A stretch of 64,000 bases of DNA from NCBI RefSeq assembly GCF_018127785.1, contig NZ_CP072389.1:310001-374000 (forward strand), in the 5' to 3' direction. Each line of letters opens with the position of its first letter. Position 1 is the first letter of the stretch. The position numbers and the translations under genes are program-made. The DNA comes from Prevotella scopos JCM 17725 (GTDB lineage: Bacteria; Bacteroidota; Bacteroidia; Bacteroidales; Bacteroidaceae). Shown in pieces: positions 35,539 to 43,398 of the stretch. Under the pieces are notes generated by a model. It saw only the letters and a program-made list of their open reading frames with translations, ran no database searches and was not told where the DNA came from.

Positions 35539-36538
35539 AGTTTATCATTTTAACAGGTACGCTGAGAGGTAATCCGCTTCTGTAAACAGGATGGATTTCG
35601 TCACTATTCCAATTAGGTTGTAAATCTACGACTTTCCCTTGTAAATGGTCTTCTGTTTTGAAGAAAGAACCGACGTTGAACATATATATGTTTTTTTTAT
35701 GAAGATGCCGGAGTCTTTCATTATAACTACCAGCCATAAAGCCACCTCGGAGCAGAATGCTGTAATGTGAACTTTTGAGATTGATTTTTGGTAGCTCTTC
35801 TTCTGTCGGGATAAAAAGAGAGAGCAGAAGCTGTCCGTTACTATTTTCGTTTGTTTCTCCTAATTCTATAGTTCCTCCTTTTTCAACCTCGAATTTTCCA
35901 CCTCCAATATTTCGGTCTGTTCCTATACCTTGTTCACCGAGAATTGTGAAGAGGTCATATAATTCCTCAAATAATTCTTCTTTTGCATCGGTGAGAATAT
36001 ATAATCCTGCTTTACTATGATAAAAATCCCACTCGAAGAAGAAAGGTTCTGCATCTCTCCCATCTTCGCGAGAAACAGAGACGCGCTCGTTAACTTGTGA
36101 ACGTGAAATAATTGGGTGTAAACTGTTGGATGATTCTGCGAGTAGTAAGTTACGGTGTATCTGGTTTGGTTTTACACAAAGGACTTCTCCTTTAATGAGT
36201 TTGTTCCACAGACTACTTTCTATATATTGGACACCTTTAAGCACTTTACGTATCTCACTTTCTTCCTTTTCTTCAACTTTGACATGCAGTCGTCCTTGTG
36301 GTTTCGGTAAAAAAAGCTGACCTTCCCAGAAAGGGAAAGCTGAACTGATAGAAAATGAATTTATAAACTCTTTTATTCTTTCAGCTCCTTTGGTTTGTAC
36401 TCGTATAGCTGCTAATGCTGCAGAAAGTGTATCGGAATGTAACGTATGCGCAGAATTATCAGTGACCTCTCTACCCATTCCTATATGAATGGGAGAGAGG
36501 TTGGTGAGTTTTATGATTGAGAATGTTTTCATACTCAA
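35531..36538 (-). CDS. csm4: Type III-A effector subunit Csm4
   Basis: A 335-residue RAMP-superfamily protein (Cas5-like) that binds the 5' tag of the crRNA and contacts Cas10. It begins FSIIKLTNLSPIHIGMGREV, has HTLHSDTLSAALAAI (typical of Csm4), FPFWEGQLFLPKP, and the glycine-rich loop GEQGIGTDRNIGGGKFEV around residue 205-222. It overlaps csm3 by 4 bp (ATGA arrangement) and csm5 by 8 bp, so translation is coupled. Confidence 0.93.
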   Translation of the reverse strand: MSMKTFSIIKLTNLSPIHIGMGREVTDNSAHTLHSDTLSAALAAIRVQTKGAERIKEFINSFSISSAFPFWEGQLFLPKPQGRLHVKVEEKEESEIRKVLKGVQYIESSLWNKLIKGEVLCVKPNQIHRNLLLAESSNSLHPIISRSQVNERVSVSREDGRDAEPFFFEWDFYHSKAGLYILTDAKEELFEELYDLFTILGEQGIGTDRNIGGGKFEVEKGGTIELGETNENSNGQLLLSLFIPTEEELPKINLKSSHYSILLRGGFMAGSYNERLRHLHKKNIYMFNVGSFFKTEDHLQGKVVDLQPNWNSDEIHPVYRSGLPLSVPVKMINYE

Positions 36539-37212
36539 TATTTTTTAACGTCCTCTTTTGTTATTTTTATCTCAACTTGTCCATATCCACGTGAACCATT
36601 TCCTCCAAGATAATCGTCGTGTAGCAGAGTAATTCCTTGTTTTAAAGTGTTTTTTAAATCATCTTCGTTTTCTCCTTCAAAGATATTTAAGACCATTTCT
36701 AACTTAAAGAGTGCTCCTGCTGGTACTCTTTCAAATGTTCGAGGGTTGGCCTTAGCTGTTATACGATCAATGTTTACTTCAGTCTTACTCTCCGTGAATG
36801 GTAAATCTGTATTACTAAAATCGGGTATATCAGAACGTTCAAGTCCGAAGATCATTAGTTCATCTTCATCGTCAGCTTGTGTTACCATAACTGCATCTCT
36901 TACAATTAACCTTGATGCGTGATTTGACTCACTATCCCCCGCTGTCCCAAATAACGCACCAGACTTACTGTTAGGATCGTTAGATGGTTTACCTGCATTT
37001 GTTTCTCCATTTGCTAATTCTACCAAACTTCGTAGCTTGCCTTTAAGAGAACTCCCTGGTATATAAGGAATGTTGGTTAATGGGTTTCGAACGACAAACT
37101 TGTCTGGTCCTCCAATGTTGAGTGCAGCATTCGTTCCTCCAATATGTAAACCTGTCTTTAATCTGATTATACCAGTATAGACAATCTTGTTTTTTAATTT
37201 TGTTGTAGCCAT
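36535..37212 (-). CDS. csm3: Type III-A backbone subunit Csm3 (RNase)
   Basis: A 225-residue RAMP-superfamily backbone subunit that cuts target RNA every six nucleotides. It shows GLHIGGTNAALNIGGPDKFVVRN, in which Asp37 occupies the position of the catalytic Asp, then PYIPGSSLKGKLRSLVEL and the GGNGSRGYGQVEI glycine-rich loop near the C-terminus. The catalytic Asp seems intact, so RNA target cleavage is expected. It lies 19 bp after csm2. Confidence 0.95.
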   Translation of the reverse strand: MATTKLKNKIVYTGIIRLKTGLHIGGTNAALNIGGPDKFVVRNPLTNIPYIPGSSLKGKLRSLVELANGETNAGKPSNDPNSKSGALFGTAGDSESNHASRLIVRDAVMVTQADDEDELMIFGLERSDIPDFSNTDLPFTESKTEVNIDRITAKANPRTFERVPAGALFKLEMVLNIFEGENEDDLKNTLKQGITLLHDDYLGGNGSRGYGQVEIKITKEDVKKY

Positions 37213-37231
37213 AGATTATTTTTTTATTGTT

Positions 37232-37696
37232 TTAGTCTTTACCTCCATACGCTTTATGATACGCAAGGATAGCCTCTATAAGGTTGCAAAAATTATGATA
37301 AGTTGTATGGTCCTTGACAAAAGGGTAAGTTTTATCGAAGACAATTTTAAATAGTTGTAGTCCCTTGTTTTTTTCATCTCTCCCCAAAGCATAGGCTACT
37401 TTGGGGCGGAGCAAAAAGAATGAGGCTTTTTCGATTTCAAATTTTCCCATTTGTATTCTTTTTATCTCGCCATAAATACTGCGAATCTTAGAATTGGTAA
37501 GTCCATTTCTTGCCATGTACTTCCCAATTTTTTCTGCAAAATCTGGAAGTTTTTCATTGGCTCCTTCAGTAAGCCAAGTTTCGTCAAAGCCAGCTTTTGT
37601 AAAAACATCTTGCGGACTTTCTATCTCTGTCCTGTTTGCATTCCAACTGTTTCTCCCCCGGTCAGGGAATCTGTTCTCATTGTTAGATTTTACCAT
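37232..37696 (-). CDS. csm2: Type III-A small subunit Csm2
   Basis: A 154-residue, mostly helical protein that forms the second filament of the Csm complex along the target RNA. The pattern WLTEGANEKLPDFAEKIGKYMARNGLTNSKIRSIYGEIKRI, then FFLLRPKVAYALGRD and YHNFCNLIEAILAYHKAYGG, is the Csm2 signature. The N-terminal 25 residues are polar and probably disordered. It lies between cas10 and csm3 with short gaps (16 and 19 bp). Confidence 0.92.
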   Translation of the reverse strand: MVKSNNENRFPDRGRNSWNANRTEIESPQDVFTKAGFDETWLTEGANEKLPDFAEKIGKYMARNGLTNSKIRSIYGEIKRIQMGKFEIEKASFFLLRPKVAYALGRDEKNKGLQLFKIVFDKTYPFVKDHTTYHNFCNLIEAILAYHKAYGGKD

Positions 37697-37712
37697 AGTT
37701 TTTAATTTATAT

Positions 37713-40187
37713 TTATCTGTTTGTTCGTATTTCTAGTTCTGCCCATCTACATGCCAATGCCCATAGTTCTAATGGGTGGTAGGAAGAGTTTATAGCTTCT
37801 CCATTTAGACAATTATTATTACTACATATCTCTTTGATGCATTTACTAATTAGTTCTTTTGCCTGTGAATTTTTTGTACGGCTCTTCATTCTTCCCATAT
37901 CGTATGCAATCATCCAATAGGTCTTGAAGTTAGTTATTTTATGTGATTTGATCTCTGCATTTATTTTATGCCTTAGTATCTTTGATATGAAGGAACTCTT
38001 GATAGCATCGTCAACATGTAGGTCTTTTATTTCGTTTTTTAGAGCTTCAACGGCAGGGAATTCTTTGTCCCAGTTTAATGCCATGTTGAGTAGAGAAAAG
38101 GAGTTCTTTTCACTATTATCGCATTGATGTTTTTTAGCTCTCTCTTCTTCAACGGCACTTTCTTCTGCCCCTTTCATTATGGGGTATTTTGAAGTTAGCA
38201 AAGCTATACCGCCAGAAATTGATAAATGGGGATTATTACAAGTATATTTACGAAAATCCTCCTTGATACGCTTTGCTATTTCAATGGTCTTTTCCCAGCT
38301 ACCAACAATGAATAGGTCATCACCTCCACTATATATTATTATTGATTCTCTTGGTGCTATTTCTCTCCAGATTTCATTCAAATATCCAGAGAAGAAATAG
38401 TCGAATGAACGGCTTAATGCGGAGTAACGTGATATAGATGTACGAGTGGAATCAATACCTTTTTGGAATACAAGTCCTAGGTTATCAACATCCATTCTTA
38501 AAACTCCTAAGCGTTTAAAAGCTTTTTCTGACTTGTTGCACAATTCTTCAAAGGTTGGTATTTTTGAACATCCTAATTCGTTTCCTCCATAGTGGATTAA
38601 ACCATAGATGATGTTAGAAGAACCTTTTGGTTCCAAAAGGCTCTGATTCATCTTGTTTGTATTAGATTGCAGAATTGTAAGAGTCCCTCTCTCTGATTTT
38701 ATCTTATCTTTTATCTTTATTAATTCCTCTTCTTTTAAAAGGTAGTAATAGAAGCCTAATCGAGCAGGCTCTAATGGGTTTTTGTCAATCAAATAAGATA
38801 ATTCCGTTTCGCTGATAATGATAAAATCAAAATTACGAAGTTTCTGGCCTAAAACAATCTGCTCTTTTGTAATGAAGCGTAGAGGTGATAGTTCTCCTTC
38901 TTTGTAACTTTGTTCGTTTGTAGGAATTTCTTCGCCTGAGATGCAATCAAATTTGTTGAGTCCAGATTGTGGGGTAAAAAACTTTTTATAGTCCTCAGCT
39001 ATTATCTCTGCATATCTTTGATTCTTTTTTTGATCTCTTTTCAAGAACAATCTCCCCCATAGATTACCTAAATCTTCTTCGTTCCTATATAGTAAAGCAT
39101 CGTCAGAAATAGTAATACTATCAATAGCAACATATAATGATATGCCGTGTGTTCTAAAGATTTTCTGTTCTATTTCTCTGACAGCTTTCTTAAGCTTCTC
39201 TTCAACATCAGTTGTATTAGGTGCTAAAAGATAAAATCCTCCACCACTATTATAAATGACATTTGCTTGATATAGGTTTAGTTCTTTCAACAAATAACGT
39301 ACGACGGCATCTGATAATACACGGACATAAAAAGACCTTCCTTTAAGGTTCTTGGCTGCATATTTTGATATAATCTGATAGATATAAGATTGGATTCCAC
39401 TAAAATCTGCGCCGATGAGGAGGAAACGATCTTTGTTTTTTTCACCTGAGCACATAAGATCATATAAACAAATGGCGAATGCAGCTGATGTTTTAATATG
39501 ATCATATAGTGAGATGTCTGGAGAGTTAGATATTCCAGATGGGATACAGGAAGTATATTTGGATAGTAGCGTTAGGAGTGTTTCTGAAAATGCTTGATAA
39601 TTATTACAAGGCATACTCTCAAATTCACTTCTAAATTCATTCCAATGACTACTATAATCGGGTGCATCCGGAAATGTCTTCTTTGGGAAATTTTCTATAG
39701 AAGGTGTTAGCTTCTTTATTGGAAGTTGATACCATTCTTTGTTATTTAAAAGTTCTCCGTGACTACCAATAGTTTGTAGTATAGGAATCAATCTGTCGTT
39801 GTTGTATGTGTCACAATTCCTTTCTATCTTTGTTGGTTCCTCTTCTCCAATCTCGTTTTTAGACGAAGATAATAATTTTGCTTCTTCGAAAATCTGTACT
39901 ATTTGTTGAAATTGTGCGTTGATAAGACTTCTTAGATTATCTTTTTTTGTAAATTCGTTTTGAGAGTTTTCAAGCAATCTCTTGAAGATATGCTCATTCT
40001 CCTTGATGAAAAGTCTTGTCCACAAAGTATTTTCATCTTCATTATTTAAAAAGAAGATTTTCTCAAGTTCACCAGTATTATTGATTCTACTATTTATTGC
40101 TATATTTTTTGTGGTTGCTTTTTGATAAAATTTTCCAATCTCACGTAACAATGCAGCTAAGTAGATATGTTCTCTTATGTTGTTCAT
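37713..40187 (-). CDS. cas10: Cas10/Csm1, cyclic-oligoadenylate synthase with degenerate HD motif
   Basis: An 824-residue large subunit of the type III-A complex. The N-terminal HD region reads HIYLAALLREIGKFYQKA: where active Csm1 proteins have LLHDIGK, this one has Arg15-Glu16, so single-stranded DNase activity is probably lost. The palm/GGDEF domain has the cyclase motif SGGDDLF with GGDD at 621-624, so cyclic oligoadenylate synthesis upon target binding should be intact. FLLIGADFSGIQSYIYQI (first palm), the VLRMDVDNLG segment and the helical D4 domain are also recognisable. It follows cas6 by 10 bp. The operon includes two cyclic-oligoadenylate-dependent effectors, consistent with signalling as the main output. 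Confidence 0.95.
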   Translation of the reverse strand: MNNIREHIYLAALLREIGKFYQKATTKNIAINSRINNTGELEKIFFLNNEDENTLWTRLFIKENEHIFKRLLENSQNEFTKKDNLRSLINAQFQQIVQIFEEAKLLSSSKNEIGEEEPTKIERNCDTYNNDRLIPILQTIGSHGELLNNKEWYQLPIKKLTPSIENFPKKTFPDAPDYSSHWNEFRSEFESMPCNNYQAFSETLLTLLSKYTSCIPSGISNSPDISLYDHIKTSAAFAICLYDLMCSGEKNKDRFLLIGADFSGIQSYIYQIISKYAAKNLKGRSFYVRVLSDAVVRYLLKELNLYQANVIYNSGGGFYLLAPNTTDVEEKLKKAVREIEQKIFRTHGISLYVAIDSITISDDALLYRNEEDLGNLWGRLFLKRDQKKNQRYAEIIAEDYKKFFTPQSGLNKFDCISGEEIPTNEQSYKEGELSPLRFITKEQIVLGQKLRNFDFIIISETELSYLIDKNPLEPARLGFYYYLLKEEELIKIKDKIKSERGTLTILQSNTNKMNQSLLEPKGSSNIIYGLIHYGGNELGCSKIPTFEELCNKSEKAFKRLGVLRMDVDNLGLVFQKGIDSTRTSISRYSALSRSFDYFFSGYLNEIWREIAPRESIIIYSGGDDLFIVGSWEKTIEIAKRIKEDFRKYTCNNPHLSISGGIALLTSKYPIMKGAEESAVEEERAKKHQCDNSEKNSFSLLNMALNWDKEFPAVEALKNEIKDLHVDDAIKSSFISKILRHKINAEIKSHKITNFKTYWMIAYDMGRMKSRTKNSQAKELISKCIKEICSNNNCLNGEAINSSYHPLELWALACRWAELEIRTNR

Positions 40188-40197
40188 ATTTAAATTT

Positions 40198-40869
40198 TTA
40201 GTTTTTTTCTTTAGTTATTATACCGAATCCCACACTTGTATGTTTACCTATTCCTATAAAATTAGGTAAAGATATATTACTCCTAAATCGTATGTCCATA
40301 CATCGTAATGGGACCCTTTTATATCTAATATCTCGTATGTTTTCAATGTCTGTTATAGAAACGGTAATTGTTGAAGAAATGTTCATACTCAGTCCTTTTG
40401 CAAGTGAAAGAATATTGCCGACAAGTATCTTTTCAAGTATATTTATTCGGTCAATAATATCTGTTGTCTCGTTAAATACATTATAGTTTTTCTCATTTAA
40501 AGGTAGCCAATCCCGTATTCGGTAATCAAACTTACAATCCCAACATTGTATTTCTGTTTGTTGAGCTTGTATATTTTGCAAGGGTAAGTTTCTTGTTTCT
40601 TCTCCAAGCCTTATTTTATAATCTTTGTTTATAGAGAAAAACTCTCCCATTGCGTCCACACCTTCACCAATACAGGTGATGGCTGCTTTTCCACCGATAC
40701 GTTTATATTGTATCAGGGGATAAGCATAGCGGAGGGATGAGCCATCGTGATTATGAAAAAGGATATTGCTTGATGGTATTGCTGCAATAATTGCTCCACG
40801 GAATAAGGGAATCTCTGAACGCCGTAAAGGTGTGTCAAACTGTATGGTTAGTGTTTTTATCTTAGTCAT
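40198..40869 (-). CDS. cas6: CRISPR RNA endonuclease Cas6
   Basis: A 223-residue pre-crRNA processing enzyme. The N-terminus KIKTLTIQFDTPLRRSEIPLFRGAII and the C-terminal glycine-rich loop ISLPNFIGIGKHTSVGFGII are the Cas6 pattern common in Bacteroidota. It cuts within the repeat to leave an 8-nt 5' tag, here expected to be ATTAAGAC. It is the first gene of the cas operon; a promoter box lies about 110 nt upstream, and array 2 is transcribed toward it in the same direction, so read-through from the array is possible. Catalytic residues cannot be assigned safely. Confidence 0.88.
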   Translation of the reverse strand: MTKIKTLTIQFDTPLRRSEIPLFRGAIIAAIPSSNILFHNHDGSSLRYAYPLIQYKRIGGKAAITCIGEGVDAMGEFFSINKDYKIRLGEETRNLPLQNIQAQQTEIQCWDCKFDYRIRDWLPLNEKNYNVFNETTDIIDRINILEKILVGNILSLAKGLSMNISSTITVSITDIENIRDIRYKRVPLRCMDIRFRSNISLPNFIGIGKHTSVGFGIITKEKN

Positions 40870-40984
40870 TCTTTGTTTTCATATCTTAGGTAATGTTTAT
40901 AGTGACTTTGTCGCTAAATCTCTATCTTTCTTATCAAGGAATTTCTTCCGGTGAAATGATTTATGGTGATTAGGACTATGCATG

Positions 40985-40992
40985 CAAAGATA
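40985..40992 (-). promoter_or_regulatory. -7 box of the cas operon
   Basis: Minus-strand TATCTTTG about 115 nt before the cas6 ATG. No clear TTTG element is seen 19-20 nt upstream. Confidence 0.5.
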
Positions 40993-41305
40993 TAAAAAAT
41001 TAATAAATTGTGCATCATTTTTTATATTTTTATTAATGAAATAGAAAAAGTATTCATGATGTTTACCATTTTCCATGTACACTGAACATGCACATTGTTG
41101 AATGGGTACAAGAAACCAGTAGGCTTAATAACGAAAATTATATAGTCAAGTGTTTGCGTGTTTATCGTATGGTGAAATCAGAATGACGGCAGCAACAGAC
41201 TTCTAATATCTCACGTATAGGAAGTTTATTTAAGACATGTATCCATTGATGAGATTGAAAAACAAGTCAATGTTCAAAAGTATGAGTTAAGGATAATTGT
41301 TGCGA

Positions 41306-42638
41306 GTATTAATCCTTGTTTTAATGGAAGATACTTTCTGAGTTCACTATCTTAGGTATTGCGGACTCTCTCAATGGTCTTAATCCTTGTTCTAATGGAA
41401 GATACTCTCTGAGTATATCTTTGAAATTCTGCAACAAAAACATACTTCCGTCTTAATCCTTGTTCTAATGGAAGATACTCTCTGAGGTCCTAAAGGTTGA
41501 GGACGCAAGAAGGGTTTTAGCGTCTTAATCCTTGTTCTAATGGAAGATACTCTCTGAGACAACAACAAGATGTCAACAATCGCACGTGCTTGGTCTTAAT
41601 CCTTGTTCTAATGGAAGATACTCTCTGAGAGCGGTAATATCAGTATTTCAACACTTTGCGGCACTGTCTTAATCCTTGTTCTAATGGAAGATACTCTCTG
41701 AGAACGACACAGTTAACTTGGTATGTGATATATACCTTGGTCTTAATCCTTGTTCTAATGGAAGATACTCTCTGAGACAACAACAAGATGTCAACAATCG
41801 CACGTGCTTGGTCTTAATCCTTGTTCTAATGGAAGATACTCTCTGAGAGCGGTAATATCAGTATTTCAACACTTTGCGGCACTGTCTTAATCCTTGTTCT
41901 AATGGAAGATACTCTCTGAGTAACATTTAGCATTGTGATGTATGATTTCATTAATTGTCTTAATCCTTGTTCTAATGGAAGATACTCTCTGAGGTTTTCT
42001 CGGAAATTCCAAAATACGATAAATATTTGTCTTAATCCTTGTTCTAATGGAAGATACTCTCTGAGCTATTGAATTTCTCAAATGGCGCTGATGCATTGGG
42101 TCTTAATCCTTGTTCTAATGGAAGATACTCTCTGAGTGACTTATTCGAGGAGCATACTGAAGTTCAGTACGAGTCTTAATCCTTGTTCTAATGGAAGATA
42201 CTCTCTGAGACATAAAAAGAAACAAAGATATGAAAATGTTTTGTCTTAATCCTTGTTCTAATGGAAGATACTCTCTGAGGGCAATAGACAGCTTTATGAC
42301 AGAAAAAATAAAGCTGTCTTAATCCTTGTTCTAATGGAAGATACTCTCTGAGTATTATAATTGTAGTTTAGTTTGGTGTTGGAAGAGTCTTAATCCTTGT
42401 TCTAATGGAAGATACTCTCTGAGACTTATGAAGTACTTCAAACAATATATTTTAAGAGTCTTAATCCTTGTTCTAATGGAAGATACTCTCTGAGATTTTT
42501 CAGTTACAGGTTACATCTGCAAAGACGCAGTCTTAATCCTTGTTCTAATGGAAGATACTCTCTGAGTGAACGTTGTTCCTCAAGAGAACTATGTTCGTGT
42601 TGTCTTAATCCTTGTTCTAATGGAAGATACTCTCTGAG
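41306..42638 (-). CRISPR. CRISPR array 2, 19 repeats and 18 spacers
   Basis: The 37-bp repeat differs from that of array 1 at three positions: TTCTAATGG for TTTTAATGG and, near the end, CTCTCTGAG for CTCTCAGAG (two of three changes are adjacent to the left end on the crRNA strand). The leftmost repeat (41306-41342) is degenerate (GTATTAATCC, TTTTAATGG and ACTTTCTGAG), marking the old end. The leader is on the right, so transcription is on the minus strand. A two-spacer block is duplicated: spacers at 41559-41592 and 41630-41665 recur at 41777-41810 and 41848-41883 around one unique spacer. The spacer at 42495-42529 overlaps a spacer of array 1. Confidence 0.97.
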
Positions 42639-42760
42639 AGCTAAGACTTAGATTCCTTTATTTATCACTATTTGAAGTGTCTTTGATCTTAAAAAAGCCT
42701 CCTGTTAACATAAATTAACTGCTTTCTTTTCGGCTGCAAAGGTACAAATAAAGAATCATA
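42639..42760 (-). promoter_or_regulatory. Leader and promoter of CRISPR array 2
   Basis: It shares with the array 1 leader AGCTAAGACTTA next to the first repeat, TTAACATAAATTAAC, and GCAAAGGTACAAATAA. On the minus strand the last block contains the promoter box TACCTTTG (42737-42744). Confidence 0.75.
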
Positions 42761-43192
42761 CTTGTGTATGATAATTTGTTAAATATGCTTTATTTTGTGG
42801 CTGCTTTTTCAATCAGACTTACATTTTTCCCTTAAACTGACTCTATAACGTTTTGTGTGAGTTGATTGCCCCGAATAAACTAATGTTCGTAATATTCGTA
42901 GGAAGTAGTCGTTTATTTAGTGACGTCTTGGTGTATCGCAATCATAAGCTGACAGGCAAAACAAAAAAACTACTACTCAGAGGAGATGAAATAGTGTCAA
43001 GGTTTCAGGCTATGGAAATCAGGACTAAAAGAAACATTTGCTTACTTTTTAATTCTAAATATCATGATTTACGGCTGATTAAAACAGGGTAAGATTATAT
43101 CTATCAATGTGATAGGATGGGTTTAAGGCTTCGACTGATAACTTCTTTGGGCATGTTAAGTCTCATCAGTTGTTCGGCTGATATCCTTCAGG
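42761..43192. other. Non-coding stretch right of array 2 leader
   Basis: A 79-codon plus-strand frame (42853-43092) is open but has no recognisable domain, no good promoter and shows no family resemblance, so it is not called as a gene. Nothing else is seen. Confidence 0.4.
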
Positions 43193-43274
43193 TTTAGTGC
43201 GGGTGCTTAGCACGAGTGGTGCGGAGGCTCAGCACATGATGTGCGGAGCGTATGCACCACATGTGCGGAGGGTT
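43193..43274 (+). repeat. 22-bp-period GTGCGGA tandem repeat, copy 3
   Basis: Four units at 22-bp spacing (cores GTGCGGGTGC, GTGCGGAGGC, GTGCGGAGCG, GTGCGGAGGG), the last preceded by ATGCACCACAT as in copies 1 and 4. It lies on the right edge of the CRISPR locus, between array 2 and thrA. Confidence 0.65.
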
Positions 43275-43330
43275 TAGTCAAAGGTCAAAAGTCAAAGCTG
43301 GACGGGTGGGGATGGGCTACTAGAAATTAC

Positions 43331-43371
43331 AAACAGAAAAGGACATACGCAGTGTATGCCCTTTTCTGTTT
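43331..43371 (-). terminator. Terminator after thrA
   Basis: AAACAGAAAAGG and CCTTTTCTGTTT pair, with inner CATAC/GTATG, forming a long stem 28 bp after the thrA stop on the minus strand. Confidence 0.85.
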
Positions 43372-43398
43372 GAAAAATAGGATGTTTCTTAAATATCT

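Noticed and set aside
41899..42096. Minus-strand frame in CRISPR array 2
   Set aside because: It consists of repeat and spacer sequence only.
42853..43092. 79-codon plus-strand frame right of array 2
   Set aside because: No recognisable family, promoter or neighbour link; could be chance in a non-coding region.
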